From Sulfurovum zhangzhouensis (GTDB lineage: Bacteria > Campylobacterota > Campylobacteria > Campylobacterales > Sulfurovaceae), in the NCBI RefSeq assembly GCF_030347965.1, contig NZ_JAQIBD010000001.1:186001-250000 (forward strand): a stretch of 64,000 nt of DNA, written 5' to 3'. The notes beneath the pieces were generated by a model. The model made no database searches and was not told the origin of the DNA. It saw only the letters and a program-made list of their open reading frames with translations. Below, one piece after another: positions 35,383 to 43,274 of this stretch (the stretch's first letter is position 1; each line of letters starts with the position of its first letter). The position numbers and the translations under genes were made by a program.

Positions 35383-37473
35383 TTATCCATTCGCTGTTGA
35401 TGTTAAAGCCATAGGGAAAACTGCTCCTGTACCTTTACGACGTAGTAGTGCAGACAAGACAGTAAAAGTCCAATTAGAGTCAACAATATCATCTATTAAA
35501 AATACGGGTTCATTAGGTTTAATATCTCGTATTTCAAAAGCTCCATCCAAATTATGACATTGATGAAACCTGTTTTCCATCATCTTCTGCGGTTGATTTT
35601 GTTTTACTTTTATAATAGACTCTATAAATGGTAATCCTAACTTGTTTGCCAATCTTTGCGCAAAATCTGGTACTAATTCTGTATGATTCAAAGATGGAAC
35701 ACATGTCACCCAAGTTGGCATAGGTACTGGATTCCATGCCTGTATCATATCAGCTACAGCATCTACTAATTCATCGCTAAAATAATTATTATGCTTGTTG
35801 TCAGCAACAACTGTTCCCCATCCTGCATCTTGCCACTTAGACAAAACTCTACCTTCTTCAGCTCGCAATTCATTAGGTAACCTACTAGAAAAACCATATT
35901 GAGGAAATGCATCTTTTGGAAATTGCTTCCTCACTTCAATCGGCATTGCATGGTGTTTTAAAAACTCTGAGGCTTTCAAACCATTTACATGTGCATACGT
36001 CCCGCTAAGCGCATTGGATGGATCACAGTTCGCACATCTGCCACAATCTTCTATATTACTATCATTCAATGCTTGTCTTAAAAATGCCATGAGACAATTT
36101 TGCGATCTCAAATATTCTTCTATTTGCCTAAATTCTTCATTTCTTTGATTTGTAAGAAAAGCTATCTTTTCATGATCCATTTGATATAGTATTGGTGTTC
36201 TAAACCATTTAGAACCATCCTTTGCAATAGGTGATGGACTTTGAATACTAAGATATTTTATAACTTTTTCAATTTGTCCATAACGCATGTTGACTCGTGG
36301 TTCAATATCTCGCATTGATAGTCCATTACTTTGTTCTAGGGCACTAAGAACTTCGCCTACATGCTCCTCTGAAGGGAAAGCGGAATTAATAAAAAATGAC
36401 TGAATATCTGCATCTTCTCTACCGGATAATAAAATACCCCTTGCAGAAGGCAACCCACGACCTGCTCTACCTACTTGCTGATAATATGCAACCACCGAAG
36501 AAGGAAGCTGAAAATGGATTACAAAACCCAAGTCTGGCTTATCGTATCCCATGCCCAATGCAGTGGTGGCAACCAATGCTTTAATTTGATTGTTCATGAG
36601 TTTATCTTCAAGATATTGTCTACAATCATTACTATTTTCAAAGTCTTCATGTGTTGCACTACCATAGTATGCTGCAGCAGATATCGAATTTAAGTTGAGC
36701 CACTCTGCCACCATCTCGGCATCTCTTATAGTAGAAGTATAAATAATCCCAGTACCTTCAATACTATTTATATGCTCTACTATCCAAGCTAATCTAGAAG
36801 CCTGATCCGGGAGTTCAAGAGTTTGAAGAATAAGGCTATCTCGAATAAGTGTTCCACGGATTGTTTCTATGTCACCAATTTGCCTTTCTATGTCTGCTAC
36901 AACACGATTATTAGCAGTAGCTGTTGTTGCCAAAATAGGCATATTAGGTGGCATTTGCTGCAACATACGAGTGATTCGTTGATAATCCGGTCTAAAATCA
37001 TGCCCCCAATCTGAAATACAATGAGCCTCATCAACCACAAAAAGTCCAATACGCTCAGAAATAGGTGCCAAGACTGTTTCAACAAACCTGTCATTTGCTA
37101 AACGTTCAGGAGAAATCAATAAGACATCAACTTCATCATTTAAAAGTTGTGAAGAGATCCTATCCCAATCTTCTGGGTTAGTAGAATTAACTGTTACTGC
37201 ATTGATACCAAGTCTTTCTGCCGACGTAATTTGGTTTCTCATAAGAGCTAACAATGGAGATATAATAACTGTCACTCCATAGCCCGCATCCCGTAAACCT
37301 CTTGTAGCTATAAAATAAACGCTACTCTTTCCCCATCCAGTTCGCTCAACAACTAGCATTTTTTTACGATGATTTACTAAAGCATCAATAGCTTCCCATT
37401 GATCCTCATGAAAATTTGCAGATGGATTATTAATAGAAGTTCTAAGTAATTGTAATGCATCCGATTTAATCAT
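35383..37473 (-). CDS. rqlH: RecQ-like helicase with C-terminal phosphoribosyltransferase domain
   Basis: This 696-residue protein is a RecQ-type helicase. Walker A is RTGWGKSS at 44-51, DEAH is at 148-151 in VVDEAHCISDWGHDFRPDY, motif VI is QQVGRAGRG, and zinc ligands are Cys460, 477, 480 and 483. In place of an HRDC domain the C-terminus (about 560-696) is phosphoribosyltransferase-like, with the PRPP-binding strand PVFLIDDIVDSNWTFT. This fusion is the hallmark of RqlH/PsyrT. It is expressed with the DprA-like gene (three-base gap), behind a strong GGGGAGGGGG ribosome site. Known pairs act as toxin-antitoxin-like antiviral systems. Confidence 0.85.
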   Translation of the reverse strand: MIKSDALQLLRTSINNPSANFHEDQWEAIDALVNHRKKMLVVERTGWGKSSVYFIATRGLRDAGYGVTVIISPLLALMRNQITSAERLGINAVTVNSTNPEDWDRISSQLLNDEVDVLLISPERLANDRFVETVLAPISERIGLFVVDEAHCISDWGHDFRPDYQRITRMLQQMPPNMPILATTATANNRVVADIERQIGDIETIRGTLIRDSLILQTLELPDQASRLAWIVEHINSIEGTGIIYTSTIRDAEMVAEWLNLNSISAAAYYGSATHEDFENSNDCRQYLEDKLMNNQIKALVATTALGMGYDKPDLGFVIHFQLPSSVVAYYQQVGRAGRGLPSARGILLSGREDADIQSFFINSAFPSEEHVGEVLSALEQSNGLSMRDIEPRVNMRYGQIEKVIKYLSIQSPSPIAKDGSKWFRTPILYQMDHEKIAFLTNQRNEEFRQIEEYLRSQNCLMAFLRQALNDSNIEDCGRCANCDPSNALSGTYAHVNGLKASEFLKHHAMPIEVRKQFPKDAFPQYGFSSRLPNELRAEEGRVLSKWQDAGWGTVVADNKHNNYFSDELVDAVADMIQAWNPVPMPTWVTCVPSLNHTELVPDFAQRLANKLGLPFIESIIKVKQNQPQKMMENRFHQCHNLDGAFEIRDIKPNEPVFLIDDIVDSNWTFTVLSALLRRKGTGAVFPMALTSTANG

Positions 37474-37494
37474 TCTTCCCCCTCCCCTTTTTTA

Positions 37495-38253
37495 TTAAAA
37501 ATCAAATAGACTTTGTTCAGACTTAGATTTTGACGTGATACCTTCTATCCAATCAATAAACTGGTTATTAAACTTTACACCACGAGGTTTTCCTCTATAC
37601 ATCTCAACAATAAATAATTCTGGGCTTTTCTTTGTCGGTTGATAAACTGTACCATCTTTAACTAATAGATTTTCATTTATAAGAAACTTATTAAGATCTT
37701 GTGAACGTTGATAAATTTCTATTCCATTATTCTGTAAATATTCTACAACTTCAGATGCTGTATAACCATTATTTTCTCTATATATAAACTCAAGATCCAT
37801 AGGTGTGATTTTTTCAGGTGGAAGGTAATCATTAATATCTTGATAGAAAACTTTAACTTTCTTATTGCTCTCTAATGCCCGTGAAATATTTGCATAACTT
37901 CCTTTACTAGAACCATCCCAAACAACCAAACTAAATTCAGAATCTTCACTCATAGCTTTATCTTTATAAGTTTGTCGTTCTCTTTCTTTTTTAATTTCTT
38001 GATCAACAAAAATATTTTTTTCTTGAAAATCTTTATTGGCTTTATACCTAGGAGAAGAAGTAATTGTATATACTATAACATTCAAGTACTTTTGAGTATT
38101 ACACAAGTCTTGTACCAGGGTGTCTATTCCAGGAGCATCTCCAACTAAAATAGTCATCCTCTTATCTATCATTGCTTGTATACTATTTTGCACTTGTGAT
38201 GGGAGTTTTTTTATAGAAATAGAACCTGAAACAAAAACTGAATTAATTATCAT
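37495..38253 (-). CDS. SLOG/Rossmann-like protein upstream of rqlH
   Basis: This 252-residue protein begins with a Rossmann-like nucleotide-binding half (residues 1-140), with SVFVSGSISIKKLPSQVQ, a glycine-Asp turn at ILVGDAPGIDTLVQDL and ARG-like DGSSKGSYANISRALE, resembling the SLOG superfamily of DprA, LOG and related NAD-type sensors. The second half (about 150-252) is unassigned. It is 21 bases upstream of rqlH on the same strand, so the three genes form one unit. I have not met this third gene as a standard part of RqlHI. It ends with KSEQSLFDF. Confidence 0.6.
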   Translation of the reverse strand: MIINSVFVSGSISIKKLPSQVQNSIQAMIDKRMTILVGDAPGIDTLVQDLCNTQKYLNVIVYTITSSPRYKANKDFQEKNIFVDQEIKKERERQTYKDKAMSEDSEFSLVVWDGSSKGSYANISRALESNKKVKVFYQDINDYLPPEKITPMDLEFIYRENNGYTASEVVEYLQNNGIEIYQRSQDLNKFLINENLLVKDGTVYQPTKKSPELFIVEMYRGKPRGVKFNNQFIDWIEGITSKSKSEQSLFDF

Positions 38254-38451
38254 TAATCAACTATACCTTAAACTTAATATTAGATCAATTATAACGTAGT
38301 TTTTTATTGGAACTGACATTTCCCACCACATAATTTTCATAATGACTTCTCTTCATTTAATAAAATATTACATATTGACATGTATTTCCCTTGTATATGA
38401 AATATCATTGTATGATTAAAAATATCATTACAATTGAAAGGAGTATTGAAG

Positions 38452-38871
38452 ATGTTGGTTTTAAAAATAATTGGTATTTTAGTAGCAATAATTTTGGTTT
38501 ATATGCTGATAGTTAGTGTTAATGAATATACTATAAAAAAGTACCGTTACGAATTTTTCAATAGCGGAAATTTTATTCTAAGCGCGGTGGGATATGGCAT
38601 GATATTTTTCGGTTACAGATTGTACATCACAGCACTTGCAAAGCAAGGTGATATACTCAATGGTATCATCATATTATTAATTGGAGTTGCTCTAGTGGCT
38701 ACTGTAGTCTATTTTAATGTCAAAAATACATCTTTACAGGATGGATTGGGACTTTCACTGCTTCAAGCTCCGATTTACAGTGTATTGGCAGTCTTAGCCT
38801 TGTTCGTGCTCATTGCTATGATTGCATTTTTTTCAGAGACGAAGCCCGTATATCATATCAACGATGACTAG
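38452..38871 (+). CDS. Four-TM membrane protein of unknown function
   Basis: This 139-residue protein has four hydrophobic stretches: about residues 2-24, 40-58, 68-87 and 103-126. I start at ATG 38452, nine bases after AAAGGAG; the in-frame TTG at 38434 lies before that site. The family is unknown to me. The 203-residue gene follows 11 bases later, so they form a two-gene operon. Base composition looks closer to the core genome than to the AT-rich island genes next to it. Confidence 0.65.
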   Translation: MLVLKIIGILVAIILVYMLIVSVNEYTIKKYRYEFFNSGNFILSAVGYGMIFFGYRLYITALAKQGDILNGIIILLIGVALVATVVYFNVKNTSLQDGLGLSLLQAPIYSVLAVLALFVLIAMIAFFSETKPVYHINDD

Positions 38872-38882
38872 AAGGATAGGGC

Positions 38883-39494
38883 ATGGGCAGTATCACGATC
38901 ATCTCTAAAGAGAATAATAAAGTTAAAAAGAAAAACCCACGTCCCAAAACGCTTGAATGGAATATGGAGTATCTTCATGAAGTGAAAATGTATGCCAAGG
39001 ATTCATTCTGGGGCGACTGGATAAAGAACAGATTCGATCTTGCCCTGATCCGGATTTTTTATACCCAGGTGCCTCAGCTTTCGAATGGTGCAGAGATTAA
39101 AATTACAGATGGGAAAAGCGTGATTATTGGCAAGCGCATAGACAAAGATACCGCTGTCCTTACAAGTGGATACAAGATGAAGGGTGTCTACAGTAAAGAG
39201 TGGGCTGAAGAAAAAGGATTTGTTTATGCTCCCCAATACCAGGTAAGGATCAATATCGATCATAAAGGTCATTTTCTAAAACGCTATAAAAAGCGCGGGT
39301 TTGATCTGAGACTGGTTGCTGCATTTATTGGAAAAGTGGCACAGGCAAAGCTTGGACAGAAAGTCAAAATGATCAGCGATGAAGAGATCATTGTTGGCAA
39401 AAGGCTTGATGCTGCCCATGCGGTACTTATCACTGGTATGGTACGAGGAGAAATGGTGTGGAATGATTATGTTGATACCAAAATGAAAACATAA
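38883..39494 (+). CDS. Protein with an internal two-fold repeat, unknown function
   Basis: This 203-residue protein has a visible duplication: residues 50-93 (FDLALIRIFY ... SVIIGKRIDKDTAVLTSG) resemble residues 139-184 (FDLRLVAAFIG ... EIIVGKRLDAAHAVLITG). Between them is a basic linker (HKGHFLKRYKKRG). No membrane segment or catalytic motif is evident. It is preceded by an AAGGATAGGG site and lies 11 bases after the four-TM gene, so both are probably expressed together. Role unknown. Confidence 0.65.
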   Translation: MGSITIISKENNKVKKKNPRPKTLEWNMEYLHEVKMYAKDSFWGDWIKNRFDLALIRIFYTQVPQLSNGAEIKITDGKSVIIGKRIDKDTAVLTSGYKMKGVYSKEWAEEKGFVYAPQYQVRINIDHKGHFLKRYKKRGFDLRLVAAFIGKVAQAKLGQKVKMISDEEIIVGKRLDAAHAVLITGMVRGEMVWNDYVDTKMKT

Positions 39495-39629
39495 AATATG
39501 TCAATTTGAAAGATTTTTTTGGAGCTTTTTCAAATATTGGTATTATTCATAAAAAATAGAACTTATCATGAAAAAATTTGAGAGTAGTCTGAAAGAAGAC
39601 AAATTAAAATATAAAGAGGAGAACAATAA

Positions 39630-40706
39630 GTGATTAATATCGATCAAGCAAGTGAACAATTTAATTTGTTGAATTCTTCAGGGAAAAGAACAGACTCTTT
39701 TTTTACTCAAGTTTTATACACACATATTGATAATCCAAGAAATTTATTGTCGGTTTTTGATTTGATAACAAATAATCATCAATTGTGGAATAAACTTGCC
39801 GTTGATGCTAATAAGGTGTTTAAAACAGATGGCTCTGTAATTGCGCAGTTTAATCCTACAGACGATTTTCCCTTTTATAGACTGTACCATTATCATACAA
39901 ATAACAATTTAATTTCTCCAGAAGTTTTATTTCGAGGTCTTAAACAAGATATATCAAGTGAAATTGAATTACTGCTCGAGCTCCTAAATTGTGATAATGA
40001 GAGTGTTGTCTCTAAAGCTTCTGAATGGATAAGTAAACAAAAAAAGATCTTTGCTCCAAGTGAGACAATTGCTAAAGGTAGAACTGAAAATACTCTTATT
40101 GATCAGACAATTATACTAAGTAGGCAACCAGATGGATGTGTGGTCTGCGGTAAAACAGCTGATAGCTATGTCAGTTCCACTTTAAGTGGAGAGAAAACAG
40201 TATTTTTTATTGCAAACACATGTAAAGAGCATCAATCTTTAGCCCAAGATCATCCTAGTGTACTAGATTTTATATTTGATCTATTTCAAATAAATTTAGA
40301 TTTGTTTTCATTTCAAAAATATGACAAGATACCACAACATCTTATAGTGCTAATAATTAAAAAGATTGCTTTTGCACTTGACGCGAAGCTTGTTAATAAC
40401 CATTATGATAAAGATAAGGATGAAACTACAATAACATTTGAGAGAAAAACAAAGTTTAAAATTATTTTGAGACTAAAAAACTTTTTTGATTATGGTTATA
40501 TGATTAACAAACCAAATGGTAAACAGTATCAAAGAATAGACTCAGCTCCTGACCATAAGCATATTGAGTTTTTTCCAGATCATATTCATGTAAACCCAAA
40601 AAAAAATAATGCTGATGTTAAATCAAGCTATACGTTTGGATTCCCATTATTTGATTTACCAAGTATTAAAAAAATGTTGGAAGAAGGAGAAGCTGCTTGG
40701 GTATAA
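39630..40706 (+). CDS. Protein with Cys cluster and TumE/DUF6516-like C-terminus
   Basis: This 358-residue protein starts with GTG at 39630, nine bases after AGAGGAG. The N-terminal 130 residues are unassigned. A zinc-type pair CVVCGKT lies at about 172 and a lone Cys-Glu-His (CKEH) about 25 residues later. The C-terminal 110 residues contain RIDSAPDHKHIEFFPDHIH, a His-rich pattern like that of the TumE/DUF6516 toxins, followed by FGFPLFDLPSIKKMLEEGE. The match is by eye only. If right, this would be a toxin-like domain with a long N-terminal extension and no antitoxin next to it. Confidence 0.5.
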   Translation: MINIDQASEQFNLLNSSGKRTDSFFTQVLYTHIDNPRNLLSVFDLITNNHQLWNKLAVDANKVFKTDGSVIAQFNPTDDFPFYRLYHYHTNNNLISPEVLFRGLKQDISSEIELLLELLNCDNESVVSKASEWISKQKKIFAPSETIAKGRTENTLIDQTIILSRQPDGCVVCGKTADSYVSSTLSGEKTVFFIANTCKEHQSLAQDHPSVLDFIFDLFQINLDLFSFQKYDKIPQHLIVLIIKKIAFALDAKLVNNHYDKDKDETTITFERKTKFKIILRLKNFFDYGYMINKPNGKQYQRIDSAPDHKHIEFFPDHIHVNPKKNNADVKSSYTFGFPLFDLPSIKKMLEEGEAAWV

Positions 40707-40754
40707 AGGATAAGGACTATTATAAATCAAGCATTTTCTTCTTCCATTTTATAT

Positions 40755-41219
40755 CTAAAATGGCTTTAAAGTATAAGACTTATTTAGATCAAAAACTTTC
40801 TTAATATTTTTCGAGATATTATGAGCATACACCTTGTTTAGAAATACCTCTTTTGTATGAAGTTCGCTACTTTTTTGATCATAGTTTTCATACTCAATTG
40901 TAAGTAATATGCAAGGCGCCTCATCGACTTCAACCAATTGCACAGTCATATAATCGCATATCTCATAGTCGATATTTTGATCAAAATAGCCAAGACAAAA
41001 TGCTTGTAATGTATTTGCCAGCTTCATCACCTCGTATTCTTCAACGTATCCAAATTGTATATCATCATGCCACACAATAAAAAAGTCCTGATGTAAGTAT
41101 TCAGGCTTATAATCTGGGTTAAACTCCATCCCAAATTTGTCACCTAGCTGCCATCGGCACTCTGAATAATTCCCTGACTCTTGACGTTCTGGTCTTTTAT
41201 ACAATCTCTTATTTTTCAT
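40755..41219 (-). CDS. Unknown protein, second gene of the 41704 unit
   Basis: This 154-residue protein has no recognised domain. It is acidic, with a basic, Arg-rich start (MKNKRLYKRPERQESGNY). Its ATG overlaps the stop of the 162-residue HTH-type gene by four bases (ATGA), so the two are translationally coupled. Composition is like the rest of the island. It might be the effector or target of the upstream HTH protein. No function is proposed. Confidence 0.6.
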   Translation of the reverse strand: MKNKRLYKRPERQESGNYSECRWQLGDKFGMEFNPDYKPEYLHQDFFIVWHDDIQFGYVEEYEVMKLANTLQAFCLGYFDQNIDYEICDYMTVQLVEVDEAPCILLTIEYENYDQKSSELHTKEVFLNKVYAHNISKNIKKVFDLNKSYTLKPF

Positions 41220-41704
41220 TTTTTCTCCTTTAAATTACTATTATAGAAAGTTGCAACGTACGAATGCGATACTTTAAGCCGGTGGTATGTCATCAAGAAC
41301 TCAGAGATCTGCCTAAATGACAAATTCTCCTCGTCTTTCAAAACCAATATTTTGTTCTTTAGATTCAGTAATCTGTCATATTTGTCAGCCTGAACATGTT
41401 TTTTGAACTTTTGAGCTTGCATACGTGTAACTCCTTGTACTGCATGTATGTTCATATCTCTATTCTTGCTTGCTTGAGAATAATAGAGACTATATAGAGA
41501 GTCGGCTGCAAGATATAAGGCACTCAGATAGAGAATAGACTTATTCTCTTCATTTTTATTACCTATCTTAAAAAGATATTCCTTCTGTTTCTCAAAAGCC
41601 ATAAGAACAACTTCCTCATCCTGCTTTGCCAACCATTTAAATGCTTTTCTTCGCCTATTGATAGGCACCTTGGTAAAATTGTCGAGTTTCTTTTTTAGCT
41701 CCAC
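41216..41704 (-). CDS. Helical HTH-type protein, first gene of an autoregulated pair
   Basis: This 162-residue, mostly helical, strongly basic protein has a C-terminal helix-turn-helix-like segment with the pattern LSFRQISEFLMTYHRLKVSH, which resembles the DNA-binding end of plasmid or island regulators. The start is GTG at 41704, five bases after a perfect AGGAGG on the minus strand. A 14-bp palindrome lies 25 bases upstream and overlaps the likely -10. The first gene of a two-gene operon with an operator at its promoter suggests self-repression. Confidence 0.65.
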   Translation of the reverse strand: MELKKKLDNFTKVPINRRRKAFKWLAKQDEEVVLMAFEKQKEYLFKIGNKNEENKSILYLSALYLAADSLYSLYYSQASKNRDMNIHAVQGVTRMQAQKFKKHVQADKYDRLLNLKNKILVLKDEENLSFRQISEFLMTYHRLKVSHSYVATFYNSNLKEKK

Positions 41705-41728
41705 AATAACCTCCTGTAAATAAAGATG

Positions 41729-41742
41729 TACAAGCGCTTGTA
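41729..41742. promoter_or_regulatory. Palindromic operator candidate
   Basis: TACAAGCGCTTGTA is a perfect 14-bp palindrome, 25 bases upstream of the GTG at 41704. On the minus strand the bases before it read GTTATACA, a plausible -10 that overlaps its edge. Confidence 0.6.
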
Positions 41743-41945
41743 TAACTATTGTAATGTAGATTGTAAAGGAAGTAAAGAAAAGAAAGTGGACAGGTTTTAG
41801 GGCGAAGTTTTCATCTAGTTTTCACTAAATTCTTTTGAGTTACGGGCAATTTCCCTGAGTTGATTTTTTGTAATGATAAAAAAATATATATTTAGAAAAA
41901 AAATTAAATGAGAAGATTTATAATAAATAATATTCATTAAAATAA

Positions 41946-43274
41946 TCATTTATTTTTATCATAATCACTAGGAAGTTCAAAATCATATACTTTAAAATCT
42001 TGTGCAACATCAAAGAAAAGGACCTGAAGACTTAAACCTTGATTTGCCGTACATGTTTTACCATCAAAATAGTGGTAGTGTCTTCCTTCATCTGTTGCCA
42101 CCTTATCCAATGGATAGATAAGGTAGAGGTCTTTACATTTTTGATACTTTGTACCATAAGCATAGAGTTGATACATATCATCTTGTGAAACACCTTGATG
42201 GGTTTTGTCTTCACTGAGAATTTTCCATTTTGTATCTGCGATGATAGCTCCGTCGTTTATCACAATATCGGGTTTGAGTTTGAACCTTCCTTTGCCTTCA
42301 TGATACGCCAGATGATGTGTCTTGTCCTGCGCAGTGATACTTTCAAATTCTCCTTTTCGTCTCAGATAGTCATAGACATAGCTCTCAAACAGCAGGTTCA
42401 TATCAAACAGCAGTGCGAAGGCTACATCATTGCCTTTGTATGGGCTAAAGGAATTCTCCAGCAGAAAAGTACGGCACCACAAGAGTACCTGTTCATAGTC
42501 TTTCATCTGGCGGTCAAGCCTGACTTTAGAAAAACCGACTTTTACATCTTTACACTCCGATATCTCATCAAAGATAAAGAGAAACTCTCTGATACGCTGT
42601 TGGTTACGGTTAGATCGAGATTTTTTGTACAGATACAGAAGTGTGGTTTTGATGAGCCTGTTCTCTACTCTATCACTCAAAAACTCCTGGTACTCCACAA
42701 AGAAGCGTTCTTTATGGATGTAGTTTCGTTTGATCTGATCATTGATCTTAAGCTTTCCCTTGAGGTATTGTAGATTCTCCTCTTTGGTGATATAGTCTGA
42801 TTTAATACCGCGCTGGATAAGCTTGTTCAATTCATCAAGGAACATTGTGATAAATATCTCAAGAAGTGGCATTTTCGTACTTTTGAGATGTGCCATATTG
42901 AAGTGTTTGAATGGAGACTTTTTGAGGGTCTTTAACATACGTATCAATATCTCTTTGGATTTATCATCTTTGCTTTTTATGGTCTTTCCAGACTCATCCT
43001 TATCGGATTTCAAATTTGAAATCTTTGGCAATATCTCTATAGTAGTACCATCTTTTGTCTGAATGACACCAACATAGTTTTGTGCCTGTATGAACTTATG
43101 ACGTTTATTTTGCCCTATTTTCAAGAACTGAACAGTATCACTGTTTCTGAGCACAAAAGCTTCAAGTTCATCAAATGTCTGCTCGCTTACGGCTTTGTGC
43201 TTCCCCTCATCTTTATCACCGATAAAGAGATAGCTATACTCCTTGAGCTTGATCTGTTTGTTCTTCATTTTCAT
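41946..43274 (-). CDS. mcrC: McrC nuclease subunit
   Basis: McrC (442 residues) is the nuclease partner of the McrB GTPase in modification-dependent restriction. The N-terminal McrC domain is followed by a PD-(D/E)xK site in the second half, with FKLKPDIVI and ADTKWKIL. The frame opens 41 bases inside the end of mcrB. The start is uncertain between the ATG codons at 43274 and 43268. The overlap shows translational coupling. The gene is AT-richer than the core but less so than the upstream part of mcrB. Confidence 0.88.
   Translation of the reverse strand: MKMKNKQIKLKEYSYLFIGDKDEGKHKAVSEQTFDELEAFVLRNSDTVQFLKIGQNKRHKFIQAQNYVGVIQTKDGTTIEILPKISNLKSDKDESGKTIKSKDDKSKEILIRMLKTLKKSPFKHFNMAHLKSTKMPLLEIFITMFLDELNKLIQRGIKSDYITKEENLQYLKGKLKINDQIKRNYIHKERFFVEYQEFLSDRVENRLIKTTLLYLYKKSRSNRNQQRIREFLFIFDEISECKDVKVGFSKVRLDRQMKDYEQVLLWCRTFLLENSFSPYKGNDVAFALLFDMNLLFESYVYDYLRRKGEFESITAQDKTHHLAYHEGKGRFKLKPDIVINDGAIIADTKWKILSEDKTHQGVSQDDMYQLYAYGTKYQKCKDLYLIYPLDKVATDEGRHYHYFDGKTCTANQGLSLQVLFFDVAQDFKVYDFELPSDYDKNK

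Noticed and set aside
42195-42773. 192-codon plus-strand frame inside mcrC
   Set aside because: Antisense of a conserved nuclease gene, Phe/Cys-rich shadow pattern.
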